Shown: positions 1 through 8,414 of the stretch, in pieces | Layout of the letters: every line of letters begins with the position of its first letter | Numbering within the stretch: position 1 is the stretch's first letter | Assembly (NCBI RefSeq): GCF_039529295.1 | Contig: NZ_BAAAMN010000013.1 | Location: forward strand, 62,001-126,000 | Reading direction: 5' to 3' | DNA: 64,000 nt | Source of the DNA: Yaniella flava | GTDB lineage: Bacteria > Actinomycetota > Actinomycetes > Actinomycetales > Micrococcaceae | The notes under the pieces: generated by a model | What the model was told of the DNA's origin: nothing | Databases searched by the model: none | The model's input: the letters and a program-made list of their open reading frames with translations, nothing else | Made by a program: the position numbers and the translations under genes

Positions 1-1092
1 TCCGATCATCACGTGGTCTCTGACGATATGTTGAACTGGCTGGCAGAGTACTCGTTTTCTGGCGATATTTATGCCTATGCCGAAGGTGAACCATACTTTC
101 CAAATTCACCGATCATGCAGGTCGAAGCGACCTTCGCTGAAGCCGTCATTTTGGAAACCTACGTGTTATCCGTGCACAACTATGACACCGCGGTCGCCTC
201 GGCCGCATCACGCATGACGATGGCTGCAGGTGGCCGCCCCTGTATTGAGATGGGGTCGCGTCGTGCGCATGAGGAATCCGCTGTCGCCGCCGCTCGCGCC
301 TCAGCCATCGCCGGGTTCGCGTCGACTTCGAATCTGGCCGCCGGATTTCGTTACGGACTTGCCACCGCGGGCACGGCAGCACATTCATTTACTCTGCTCC
401 ATGACACTGAGCGGTCCGCTTTTGAAGCGCAAGTGGACGCCATGGGACGCGAGACTTCATTGTTGATCGATACCTATGACATTGCCTCTGGTGTTCGCAA
501 CGCAGTGGAAGTCGCAGGACCGACGTTGACGAACGTCCGAATCGACTCCGGCGACCTGTTAGAAGAAGCACATCATGTTCGGCGTCTATTGGATGATTTG
601 GGCAATACCAACACTGGTATAGTGGTCACTTCGGATTTGGACGAATACGCCATTGCTGGGTTACGCTCTGCTCCGGTAGACTCCTACGGCGTCGGTACCC
701 AACTGGTGACCGGCTCCGGTGCGCCCACCGCTTCACTGGTCTATAAAATGACCACTCGAGAAGACCACCACTGCAACTGGGTAGACGTTGCAAAACGTGC
801 CCAAGGCAAAGCCAGCCGTGGCGGACGCAAATATGCTGCCCGACGCATGGACAACGGCGTTGCCACCGCTGAGGTGGTGACCACTGGTCAAGCACCAGAC
901 TGGGACACCAACCACCGGCCATTGTTGGTCAAAATGGTCGATGGCGGCGAAATCAATACACAATACACTGGTTCAACCGCGGTAGAAGACGCTGCGGCAC
1001 ACCACGAACAGGCCGTTGCCGAGCTCCCAAGCGCCGCTCGTCGACTGCAAGATGGTGAACCCGCCATTGCCACGGTATTTGAACTACAATAA
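1..1092 (+). CDS. pncB: nicotinate phosphoribosyltransferase (5' end cut by window)
   Basis: This enzyme joins nicotinate and PRPP, using ATP, to make nicotinate mononucleotide in the Preiss-Handler branch of NAD salvage; it is cytosolic. The reading frame is already open at base 1 and no start lies in the window, so about 70 N-terminal residues are missing compared with the usual 430-440. Visible family motifs are EMGSRRAHEE, the RIDSGDL phosphate-binding segment, TSDLDEY and GVGTQLVTG. The next gene downstream, 54 bp away, is the nicotinamidase that supplies its substrate, so the two probably form an NAD-salvage operon. The call is secure; only the true start is unseen. Confidence 0.95.
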   Translation, partial: SDHHVVSDDMLNWLAEYSFSGDIYAYAEGEPYFPNSPIMQVEATFAEAVILETYVLSVHNYDTAVASAASRMTMAAGGRPCIEMGSRRAHEESAVAAARASAIAGFASTSNLAAGFRYGLATAGTAAHSFTLLHDTERSAFEAQVDAMGRETSLLIDTYDIASGVRNAVEVAGPTLTNVRIDSGDLLEEAHHVRRLLDDLGNTNTGIVVTSDLDEYAIAGLRSAPVDSYGVGTQLVTGSGAPTASLVYKMTTREDHHCNWVDVAKRAQGKASRGGRKYAARRMDNGVATAEVVTTGQAPDWDTNHRPLLVKMVDGGEINTQYTGSTAVEDAAAHHEQAVAELPSAARRLQDGEPAIATVFELQ

Positions 1093-1146
1093 GCTTCCCG
1101 GCCATCCATACCGGATTCGACTCTCCAACACAAAGGATTAGACACC

Positions 1147-1812
1147 ATGCACGCGCTGATCATCGTGGATATCCAACAGGACTTTTGCGAAGGCGGCACA
1201 CTGGCCGTAGAAGGCGGAGCACAAACCGCTGCATTGGTCACCGAATATATCAACCAGTGTGGACATAAATTTGATGTCATTGCGACCACACGTGACTGGC
1301 ATATTGATCCGGGCCCGCATTTTTCGCAGACCCCGGATTTTGAGAACACCTGGCCGGTACACTGTGTGGCCGGCACACAAGGCGCCGAGTTGCACGAGGA
1401 TCTCGACACCGAATCTGTTGTCGCCGAATTCCTCAAAGGGCAATACAATGACGGCTACTCGGGCTTCGACGCTGTACTTGGCGAACCGGACATGATTCGC
1501 AGTCAAGACGGTATGGCCGGCCCCTACGGAGCCACTGCCGCTGCCGCCGCAGCCAGCGATGACAATGCCATCACCCTGGACGATTGGCTCCGGGAACATG
1601 ACGTCGAACAGATCACTATCGTCGGGTTGGCCACCGACCACTGCGTCCGTGCTACCGCCGTCGATGCCTGCGACGCCGGCTACGAAGTCAAAGTTGTCAC
1701 CAATCTCACCGCGGGTGTCTCCGAAGCAACCATCGATGCCGGCCTCGATGAAATGGAAGACGTCGGCGTGATGCTCTCCGATTGGCCAGGCGCTAAAACG
1801 TTCACCCGCTAG
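1147..1812 (+). CDS. pncA: nicotinamidase (isochorismatase-like hydrolase)
   Basis: PncA hydrolyses nicotinamide to nicotinate and ammonia, feeding the preceding pncB. The 221-residue protein has the full catalytic triad of the family: Asp8 (IIVDIQQDF), Lys97 (FLKGQ) and Cys166 (TDHCVRATA). It also has the metal site Asp50, His52 and His58 in RDWHIDPGPHF. The ATG at 1147 follows an AAAGGATT ribosome-binding sequence. In the family this enzyme also activates pyrazinamide. It is the last gene of the salvage operon and is followed directly by an intrinsic terminator. Confidence 0.96.
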   Translation: MHALIIVDIQQDFCEGGTLAVEGGAQTAALVTEYINQCGHKFDVIATTRDWHIDPGPHFSQTPDFENTWPVHCVAGTQGAELHEDLDTESVVAEFLKGQYNDGYSGFDAVLGEPDMIRSQDGMAGPYGATAAAAAASDDNAITLDDWLREHDVEQITIVGLATDHCVRATAVDACDAGYEVKVVTNLTAGVSEATIDAGLDEMEDVGVMLSDWPGAKTFTR

Positions 1813-1836
1813 GACATATCCTTTACTATTCTCGAA

Positions 1837-1869
1837 GTGCCGGTGGATGACACTCCACCGGCACTTTTT
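1837..1869 (+). terminator. rho-independent terminator after pncA
   Basis: An 11-bp perfect GC-rich stem (GTGCCGGTGGA at 1837-1847 with its complement at 1854-1864) encloses a 6-base loop and runs straight into five T residues at 1865-1869. It lies 25 bp after the pncA stop, so it should end the pncB-pncA transcript. Confidence 0.93.
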
Positions 1870-1892
1870 ATGAACACGAAAGAAGACTCACC

Positions 1893-2499
1893 ATTTCACC
1901 TACACCCCGGGACCCAGCCGACTACACCGCAGCGCATCTCAATGACCCGAACCTCGATGACGCGACACTGCAGCATATTGCAGCCTCACGGCCTGACCTC
2001 TGGTCCGCCATTTTGCATCATCCCAATACGTCCCCCGAGCTGGCAGACCAGATCCGACAGCGCATGCAACAGTCCAACCCACCTGGCGGGTATCAGCCTC
2101 AATATGCCGGCGGAGACCCCTACCGGGGCCAGCCGGTGTATGGAATGCATCAACCACCAGTGGATGCGGCAACGGAAAAAACCATGGGCATTATCATGCC
2201 GGTCCTGGCAATCTTTTTTTGGATTTCTCCCACCGTTAATTATCTGGCTAATTTACCGGGAACGCAGTGCGTTGCTCGACGCACAAGGTCGCTACGCGCT
2301 CAACTGGACATTCAGCTTTCTCATCTACGCGATCGTGGCGTGGGTGCTGACCTTCGTACTGATCGGTTTCTTGATGTACTTCGCGCTGATCATCATCAAT
2401 CTTGTCGTGTGCATTATTGCTGCCGTCAAAGCCAATGAACGTATCGCGTGGCAGTATCCGTTGGCCATCCCCTTCTTCAAGGTCGAAGCACCACGCTAA
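1893..2499 (+). pseudogene. DUF4870 family membrane protein, frameshifted and without a normal start
   Basis: Two overlapping frames together encode one protein. The first part (1893 to about 2219) reads ADYTAAHLNDPNLDD and RPDLWSAILHHPN, like the variant leucine-rich repeats that precede DUF4870 in actinobacteria, then a Gln/Pro/Tyr-rich linker and a first membrane segment. After the run of seven T at 2214-2220 the sense continues in the next frame as FFGFLPPLIIWLIYRE and a second and third hydrophobic segment ending in FFKVEAPR. With six T the frame would be continuous. No ATG, GTG or TTG lies in frame before the repeat; an ATT at 1893, about 7 bases after AAAGAAG, is the only reasonable start. 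It is either a decayed gene, a rare AUU start combined with slippage, or a base-calling error in a homopolymer. Confidence 0.7.
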
Positions 2500-2510
2500 A
2501 GCTAGACTGT

Positions 2511-2735
2511 TTGCATGAAACTGACCCGCCAAAACCCCAGCCGCCCACAGCGACGTGGTGGCTGATCAGCATTGCGATGGCGCTGACCATTTCAGCCCAA
2601 GTTGTCGAGTTGAGTAGGCAAACAAGTCCAGTAGACATGGCAGCTTCTTTGGCCATTACGATCGGCAGTAGTCTCATTCTGATCTACGCGATCTATAGGC
2701 TCATCAGGACTGCCAAACACAATGACAAGCCATAA
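2511..2735 (+). CDS. small two-helix membrane protein, hypothetical
   Basis: This is a possible 74-residue protein starting at TTG 2511; a GTG at 2448 would add 21 residues that overlap the preceding gene. It has a Pro-rich N-terminus, two hydrophobic helices (around WWLISIAMALTISAQ and ITIGSSLILIYAIY) and a basic tail. No ribosome-binding site is clear and the family is not recognised. The helices and the tight fit between the DUF4870 remnant and the helicase stop 2 bp away favour a real gene, but this is weak evidence. Confidence 0.4.
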   Translation: MHETDPPKPQPPTATWWLISIAMALTISAQVVELSRQTSPVDMAASLAITIGSSLILIYAIYRLIRTAKHNDKP

Positions 2736-2737
2736 CG

Positions 2738-4504
2738 CTACTTCCGACCAACGAACCAACCCTGCAGTGTTTCTAAGCGCATTTCAATTTGTTCTTTGGT
2801 CGCCTGCGCTACGGCAGGACCACCCGAGACTTCCCGCAGTTTATTGTGAATAACCCCGTGCGGTGTGCCGGACCGTGTCGACCATGCTGCCACCGATGAG
2901 GATAGTTTTTTGCGGAGTTCTTTCATCTGCCGGTGGTCAACCACGTCTGCCTGGGGCTTGGGTGCTGGCTGACGTTTGAGCTGTTCGCTCTGGCGTTGCT
3001 TGAGTAACGTCGACACCTGATCGGCATCCAACAGCCCTGGGATGCCCAAAAAGTCAAGCTCCTCTGCTGAACCAATCGCTCCCCCGGTGCCGAACTCGCC
3101 GCCGTCGAAGAGCACCTTATCGAATGATGCCTGAGACTCCAGTGCCTGGAATTTTGCACCCGTGAGTTCGGAAGACGCTGATTCTTCCTGGTTGGCTTCG
3201 CGCATGAGATCTTCTTCAGGCGCATCTTCTAAGTCCTCGACCGACACTCCGGTGTCGAGTTCTAGCGCGTGATCGCGCTCCTCTTCCATGTCGTTGGCCA
3301 GCTCCATGAGCTTTGGCACCGATGGTAAGAACACCGATGCGGTTTCGCCCCGTTTACGCGACCGTACAAAACGGCCAACAGCCTGTGCGAAAAACATGGG
3401 TGTCGAGGTTGATGTAGCGTACACACCGACACAGAGTCGTGGCACGTCAACACCTTCAGAGACCATGCGCACAGCGACCATCCAGCGTTGGTCTCCTTCG
3501 GCAAAGGCTTCAATTTTTGCAGAAGCGCTCGGGTCATCCGAGAGCACCGTGGTAACTGTTTCACCCGAGACTTTCTCGAGCCGGTCGGCATACGCCCGGG
3601 CGTCCTCGTGGTCGGTGGCGATCACCAGGCCACCGGCATCCGGCACATTACGACGAACTTCTGTCAGCCGCCGGTCAGCAGCTTGAAGTACCGACGGGAT
3701 CCATTCGCCCTTCGGGTTCAGCGCGGTGCGCCAAGCGCTGGCAGCCATATCCTTGGTGGCGGCTTCACCCAGCTGTGCTTCCATGACTTCTCCCGTAGAA
3801 GTCTGCCACCGCATCTGCCCCGAATAGGCCATGAAAATCACCGGGCGCACGACATAGTCACGAAGGGCAGGTCCGTAGCCGTAAGTGTAATCAGCTTTCG
3901 AACGCAATACGCCAGTGCCATCGTCCACGTAATCGACGAATGGGATTTGAGCATCGTCAGAACGGAAGGGTGTACCGGTCAATGACAAGCGCCGTTCTGC
4001 CGGTTCGAACGCCTCACGAATGGCTTCACCCCAGGACAGCGCATCACCGCCGTGGTGAACTTCGTCGAGAATGACCAGGGTTTTCGCTGCCTCGGTGCGA
4101 TTGCGATGCAAAATAGGTTTGGACGCGACCTGCGCATAGGTGAGGGCAACGCCCATATATTCCGAACCGTGACGGCCATCCGCGTTTTTAAAGTTCGGAT
4201 CGATCGCTAACCCGATGCGTGCAGCAGAATCAGCCCACTGACTCTTGAGGTGTTCTGTAGGAGCCACCACGGTCACGCGAGTAATGGCGCCAGACTCATG
4301 AAGCATCTTGGCCACACGCAGCGCAAAGGTGGTTTTACCAGCGCCGGGGGTGGCCACAGTCAAGAAGTCTTTGCGCGGTTGGGCGAAGTAGAGTTCAAGG
4401 GCTTCTTGCTGCCATTGACGAAGTTTCGGTGCGGTCCCCCAGGCGGCCCGTTCGGGCAGTGCAGGTGGGAGATCTTCTCCGATTTGAAACAGCGCATCAC
4501 TCAT
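2738..4504 (-). CDS. DEAD/DEAH-box superfamily 2 helicase
   Basis: This 588-residue cytosolic ATPase has the SF2 helicase core: Walker A TPGAGKTTF (about 52-60), DEVH box ILDEVHHGG (147-150), motif III SLTGTPF (174-180) and the C-terminal arginine-finger motif QAVGRFVRSR. The region after about residue 420 is acidic and then charged, without a recognised domain, and ends in a short basic tail. Proteins of this type occur as single copies in many Micrococcales and their biological role is undefined; substrates (DNA, RNA, dsDNA translocation) cannot be told from the sequence. It is convergent with the small gene to its left and lies downstream of the DUF3039 gene, separated by a strong palindrome. 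Confidence 0.85.
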   Translation of the reverse strand: MSDALFQIGEDLPPALPERAAWGTAPKLRQWQQEALELYFAQPRKDFLTVATPGAGKTTFALRVAKMLHESGAITRVTVVAPTEHLKSQWADSAARIGLAIDPNFKNADGRHGSEYMGVALTYAQVASKPILHRNRTEAAKTLVILDEVHHGGDALSWGEAIREAFEPAERRLSLTGTPFRSDDAQIPFVDYVDDGTGVLRSKADYTYGYGPALRDYVVRPVIFMAYSGQMRWQTSTGEVMEAQLGEAATKDMAASAWRTALNPKGEWIPSVLQAADRRLTEVRRNVPDAGGLVIATDHEDARAYADRLEKVSGETVTTVLSDDPSASAKIEAFAEGDQRWMVAVRMVSEGVDVPRLCVGVYATSTSTPMFFAQAVGRFVRSRKRGETASVFLPSVPKLMELANDMEEERDHALELDTGVSVEDLEDAPEEDLMREANQEESASSELTGAKFQALESQASFDKVLFDGGEFGTGGAIGSAEELDFLGIPGLLDADQVSTLLKQRQSEQLKRQPAPKPQADVVDHRQMKELRKKLSSSVAAWSTRSGTPHGVIHNKLREVSGGPAVAQATKEQIEMRLETLQGWFVGRK

Positions 4505-4555
4505 CAGTGACTACACAGCCTCCTTCATGGCCAATATGTGCGGGGACGGCGAAAC

Positions 4556-4588
4556 AAATATTGACCACCAATTTGGTGGCCAATATTT
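4556..4588. repeat. 33-bp near-perfect palindrome upstream of the helicase gene
   Basis: Two 16-base arms (4556-4571 and 4573-4588) match at 15 of 16 positions around a single central T. The site is AT-rich at its edges (AAATATT) with a CCACCAA/TTGGTGG core. It lies between the end of the DUF3039 gene (4604) and the helicase start (4504), both on the minus strand. It could be a regulator-binding site for the helicase gene or a weak terminator; the following TTTGTTT on the minus strand is a poor U-tract. A partial copy, GGCCAATAT, occurs again at about 4529-4537. Confidence 0.6.
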
Positions 4589-4603
4589 CCAAAACTGTCT
4601 GGC

Positions 4604-4954
4604 TTATTTTTTGCGACCGAAACCGAAGAAGCCACGGCCTTTGCCAGAATCGGAGGAATCGCCTTCTGATTCTAGCTCGTCCCAGATCTCTTGGCAGGAG
4701 GGGCACATGGGGAACCGCTCTGGATCGCGCGATGGAACCCAGACTTTTCCGCACAGCGCAACGACTGGCGTGCCATTAATCATGGCGTCGGTGAGCTTGT
4801 CTTTGGACACGAAGTGTTTAAACCGTTCGTGGTCGCCCGGCTCGGTGGATTGCAGCTGTTCTTCGCGCTCGAGAACGCCGGTGGAGCCACCATTGGTGTC
4901 TTCGTGCGGATCATAGTCAGTGGACGAGGCGTACACAGTATTCATCGGATTCAT
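4604..4954 (-). CDS. DUF3039 domain protein (zinc-ribbon-like)
   Basis: A 116-residue actinobacterial protein of unknown function. The DUF3039 core runs from about DHERFKHFVSKDK (41-53) to CPSCQEIWDEL (84-94), with ALCGKVWVPSRDP between. Cys68 and the pair Cys84/Cys87, with His42 or His47, look like a zinc site. The N-terminal 40 residues are acidic and low in complexity and the tail is Gly/Lys/Phe-rich. A second Met at residue 4 is an alternative start. The gene is single-standing on the minus strand between the helicase and the ABC exporter. Confidence 0.85.
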   Translation of the reverse strand: MNPMNTVYASSTDYDPHEDTNGGSTGVLEREEQLQSTEPGDHERFKHFVSKDKLTDAMINGTPVVALCGKVWVPSRDPERFPMCPSCQEIWDELESEGDSSDSGKGRGFFGFGRKK

Positions 4955-5008
4955 GCCTCCATTGTAGTCGGATGCGCAAACTTGTCAGGTTCACGACAGG
5001 CTGGCACC

Positions 5009-6607
5009 TTAGTATAGCGCCGCAACTTTGACAATCGACTGATAGGTTTCAGGCAGCGCTCGGTCGTACCATTTTGCGCCCATCTTGACGGCGATCCACA
5101 ATATGCCGGCACCGTAGAGCACGCCCACCATTAATGTGATGATGGACCAGATCTGGCTGCCGGTCACGACCGCAATGATGGCCAACGCGATGATCGGCAA
5201 TGCCACAATGATTTGTGCCAGCATGCCGAGGGTTTGGACCAACATGGTGCGTCCCATACCGCCTTCTGGCTGAGCCATTGGGCTGGCTCCCGGTGGTGGA
5301 ACGGGATAGATGTAGCGTGCAGAACTGATCGAAGACACCGCGCATCCTGTCAACAACACGCCCACGGCAAGGCCTAACCACGCGGCAAGCTCCTGCGTTG
5401 AATCCGTGGCATAACTAAACGCGATGCTCAACACAATGACCATTGGCAAAGCCCACGTCAACAACGCAAAGACACGACCGAGTCGATCGTCGATGCCGCG
5501 CACACCAGAGGTCACATGCATCGAGAAACTCGTGGAGTCGTATGAGAGGTCAGCTGAGATCGCAAAACCGGTGATGTAGGCAATGGCAACGGGGATAATC
5601 GTGACGAAGAAACTCAGTTGTTCGGCGTCCAATAGCACCAGCTGAAAAATGCCGAATGCGACGAGCACACCAATGACCACGAGGCTAGCGCTATAGCGAG
5701 GATCTTTGAACCAGTAGAGCAACGAGCGCGCCCATATCACCTTCATGGGCGAATTGGCACGACCAATCAATCCCAGCCCACTGACTTCGCGCTGCTTTTC
5801 GCTAGTTGTCCCGGCACCCTCAGTTGCACGGTTGACGATAAGGTTATACACCCACAGCAAGATCAGCACGTAGACCAGCATGACGACGAGGTGCAGCGCG
5901 GCCATGCCCCATTGTCCTTGCGCAACCATGGATGGCAGTGCCAGGAACCCGGCGGGAGTGTAGGCTACCCACGCTGCGATCTCGGGGAGCAGACCCCAGA
6001 ATTCTTGGATGGTTTCAATGGCCCCGAATATTAAGAAACCTGCGAGCATCAACGGCACCAGAATGATCATCTGAATGGTGTCTCGCACGGCACGCTTGGA
6101 GATGATGTTGGTCAGCAGGCCAACGATGACTTGCATCGCCAAAACACAGATGGCCGTCCCCAGCACCGCCGCAACGATGCCAGCAAGGATCGTGCCGAGA
6201 TGTAGTCCCCACAGCACCGCACCGGTCATCAGAATGGCGAAGGTGCCGATACCGGTGGGGGCGATCATGCCCCCGAGCACTACGCCGGGCACAAATTTGC
6301 GATTAGGAATCCCGAAGGTCAAGAAGTTTTTGGGATCGGTAAAGGGGTTCACCGCCGAAAAGACAATCGGGCCCATGACCCAGCCGATGAGAAACAGTCC
6401 GCCGAGCAACACGAATGGCGCACCACGATCAGCAAACGATATGTCTGCTGCCGACGTGTTGGCGACCACAATGGCCGCCAAATAGGCCATCCCGATCATG
6501 TACAAAAAGCCCAATAACGAAAAGATTGCGCCGACCGTGGCACCTGTCGAGCGGCGAAAGCCGTTCCACATCAGTCGGTAACGCAGCCGGATCAGGTGTG
6601 AAACCAT
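5009..6607 (-). CDS. ABC transporter permease (ABC-2-like exporter)
   Basis: A 532-residue polytopic membrane protein with roughly a dozen hydrophobic segments, for example LLGFLYMIGMAYLAAIVVA near the N-terminus. Its start overlaps the end of the upstream ABC ATPase gene by 16 bp, which indicates translational coupling and a shared complex. The N-terminus LIRLRYRLMWNGFRRS is typical of large actinobacterial ABC-2-type permeases annotated as transporters without a known substrate. Nothing nearby identifies the cargo. Confidence 0.82.
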   Translation of the reverse strand: MVSHLIRLRYRLMWNGFRRSTGATVGAIFSLLGFLYMIGMAYLAAIVVANTSAADISFADRGAPFVLLGGLFLIGWVMGPIVFSAVNPFTDPKNFLTFGIPNRKFVPGVVLGGMIAPTGIGTFAILMTGAVLWGLHLGTILAGIVAAVLGTAICVLAMQVIVGLLTNIISKRAVRDTIQMIILVPLMLAGFLIFGAIETIQEFWGLLPEIAAWVAYTPAGFLALPSMVAQGQWGMAALHLVVMLVYVLILLWVYNLIVNRATEGAGTTSEKQREVSGLGLIGRANSPMKVIWARSLLYWFKDPRYSASLVVIGVLVAFGIFQLVLLDAEQLSFFVTIIPVAIAYITGFAISADLSYDSTSFSMHVTSGVRGIDDRLGRVFALLTWALPMVIVLSIAFSYATDSTQELAAWLGLAVGVLLTGCAVSSISSARYIYPVPPPGASPMAQPEGGMGRTMLVQTLGMLAQIIVALPIIALAIIAVVTGSQIWSIITLMVGVLYGAGILWIAVKMGAKWYDRALPETYQSIVKVAALY

Positions 6608-7371
6608 GACAGCCCCTCCCCACCGTCGTGGCTGGAGACCATGCCGACGAAGCGGTCTTCCAGCGAGGCTCCGTCGGTGACCTCAGTCATCGGTCCGGAA
6701 GCCAGGACTTCGCCTTTATCGATCACTGCGACGTGGTCACAGGTGCGTTCTACCAGGTCCATGACGTGTGATGAGATCATCACCGTTCCACCAGATTGCA
6801 CATATTCATTGAGAATATTGCGGATACGAGAAGATGACACTGGGTCCACGGCTTCGAACGGTTCATCGAGGATGAGTACCTTGGGTGAATGGATCATCGC
6901 AGCCGCCAGCGCGACTTTCTTCGTCATACCAGCCGAATAGTCTGCCACCATCTTGTTGGCGGACTCTTCCAAGTCCATGACGCGTAGTAGGTCCGGTACG
7001 CGCTGTGCCACGACATCAGCGTCCATGCCACGCAATAATCCAGAATAGGTAATGAGTTGTGCACCGGTCAGACGTGGGAACGTCACCGCGCCGTCGACGA
7101 GTACACCCAGGATGCCTTTGGCCTCATGCGGGGATTCCCACATGTTGAAGCCGTGCATCCACACTTGGCCGTGATCGGGCCGCAGCAGACCGGTCATCAT
7201 GGACATGGCGGTGGTTTTGCCCGCACCGTTCGGGCCAACGACCCCGTAGAAGGAACCCGCCGGGATGGTGAGGTTGATGCCGTTGACGGCAATTTTTTCT
7301 CCGAATTGTTTGCCCAACGATCGAATGACCACCGCGTGGTCGGGATCTGGAAGCGAAGCGTTTTCTAACAT
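6592..7371 (-). CDS. ABC transporter ATP-binding protein
   Basis: The 259-residue ATPase powers the permease encoded just downstream. Walker A is GPNGAGKT (46-53), the signature is the variant YSAGM (about 145-149) and Walker B is VLILDEP (165-171), with the H-loop in SSHVMDL. The signature lacks the usual LSGGQ glutamine; this is common in ABC-2 exporters. Expected to sit on the cytoplasmic face. Substrate unknown. Confidence 0.9.
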   Translation of the reverse strand: MLENASLPDPDHAVVIRSLGKQFGEKIAVNGINLTIPAGSFYGVVGPNGAGKTTAMSMMTGLLRPDHGQVWMHGFNMWESPHEAKGILGVLVDGAVTFPRLTGAQLITYSGLLRGMDADVVAQRVPDLLRVMDLEESANKMVADYSAGMTKKVALAAAMIHSPKVLILDEPFEAVDPVSSSRIRNILNEYVQSGGTVMISSHVMDLVERTCDHVAVIDKGEVLASGPMTEVTDGASLEDRFVGMVSSHDGGEGLSWFHT

Positions 7372-7398
7372 ACTTCTTAGTGTAAAAAGATTCCGGAC

Positions 7399-7441
7399 AA
7401 AACAAATCCCCCGCCCGGTTGAACTTCTGCTCGGACGGGGG
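7399..7441 (-). terminator. rho-independent terminator after the thioredoxin-like gene
   Basis: On the minus strand a 10-bp stem (7432-7441 with 7408-7417, one G-U pair) is followed by TTTGTTTTG. It starts 12 bp after the stop of the upstream gene at 7453, so it separates that gene from the ABC transporter operon. Confidence 0.85.
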
Positions 7442-7452
7442 ACGGAGTGGCT

Positions 7453-8373
7453 TTAGAACAGTGCAGAAGCCAGCTTCCGTCGGGAGGCTGCTACTCGTTC
7501 GTCCTGGTCCCCGACGACTTTGTAGAGTTCCAGCAGGTGGAGTCGAGCCGTCTCTTTGTCATCACCAGCGCTGCGGCCAATGAATTTCACCAAGCGGTCG
7601 AAGGCATCCTTGACGTGGCCTCCCAGCACATCCAAATCAGCGACCGCGGTTTGGGAGGCAACATCGTTAGGATGCTCAGCTCCAGCTGCGCGTACCTGTT
7701 GAACATCAGCATCGTGGGTGCGCTGCATGAGGCCAACGCGGGCTTTGCCACGGACGGCCTCGTCGTCTTGGGGGTTCTCGGTAAGCGCTTTATCGTAGGC
7801 CGCGATGGCGTCATCGTAGTTTTCTGCTTGCAGGGCTGCTTCTGCTTCCTGGTGCAGGGGCGGCAGCACCGCATCGCCATCATCGTCGACGGCCTCGACC
7901 AGCGGCGGGACGGTCCCGGCCATACCGGCTTGGACTGCAGACGAATTGATTTCGTCTAAGAGTTGTTCCAGCTGTTCTGACGAAACAGCTTCATTGAACA
8001 GCGGCAATGCTTGTTGGCCCATCAGTGCCACAACCATGGGACCGGCGGGCACGCCAAACATTTGGAGCAGTTCTGGGTGTGCTTCGGTGTCGACGCGCCC
8101 CATTACCATACGTCCAGCGCGAGCGTCGATCGCTGGTTGCAGTACGGCATCAATGTGGGCAGACGCAGGATTTGATGGTGCGGCCAAGTGAATGATCACC
8201 GGCACGCTGGCCGCGTGCTGCAGGAGTCCTTGCAGTGCCTGCTGATCGGCGTCCTGCAAGACCCACGATTGTTCGGTGCCACCGGAGGCCTGCCCGGCAG
8301 ACTGTGCCGGGATTTGGCTCAGATCAATGGCGTCACGGGAGTGCGATGGTGTGGAATCGGGCTGTTGAGTCAT
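7453..8373 (-). CDS. thioredoxin-fold plus TPR protein (YbbN/CnoX-like), no CXXC
   Basis: The 306-residue protein has a thioredoxin-like domain (about 35-150) followed by tetratricopeptide-type helices (from about 170, with AEAALQAENYDDAIAAYDKAL). This is the layout of the YbbN/CnoX co-chaperone family. Where thioredoxin has WCxPC this protein has AAPSNPAS (64-71), so it cannot do dithiol exchange; a chaperone or scaffold role is more likely. It stands alone with its own terminator, downstream of the large acidic membrane protein gene 41 bp away. Confidence 0.85.
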   Translation of the reverse strand: MTQQPDSTPSHSRDAIDLSQIPAQSAGQASGGTEQSWVLQDADQQALQGLLQHAASVPVIIHLAAPSNPASAHIDAVLQPAIDARAGRMVMGRVDTEAHPELLQMFGVPAGPMVVALMGQQALPLFNEAVSSEQLEQLLDEINSSAVQAGMAGTVPPLVEAVDDDGDAVLPPLHQEAEAALQAENYDDAIAAYDKALTENPQDDEAVRGKARVGLMQRTHDADVQQVRAAGAEHPNDVASQTAVADLDVLGGHVKDAFDRLVKFIGRSAGDDKETARLHLLELYKVVGDQDERVAASRRKLASALF

Positions 8374-8414
8374 AACCTCTTCTTACAGATTCGGCTGGTA
8401 TGTTTGCTTCCAGT

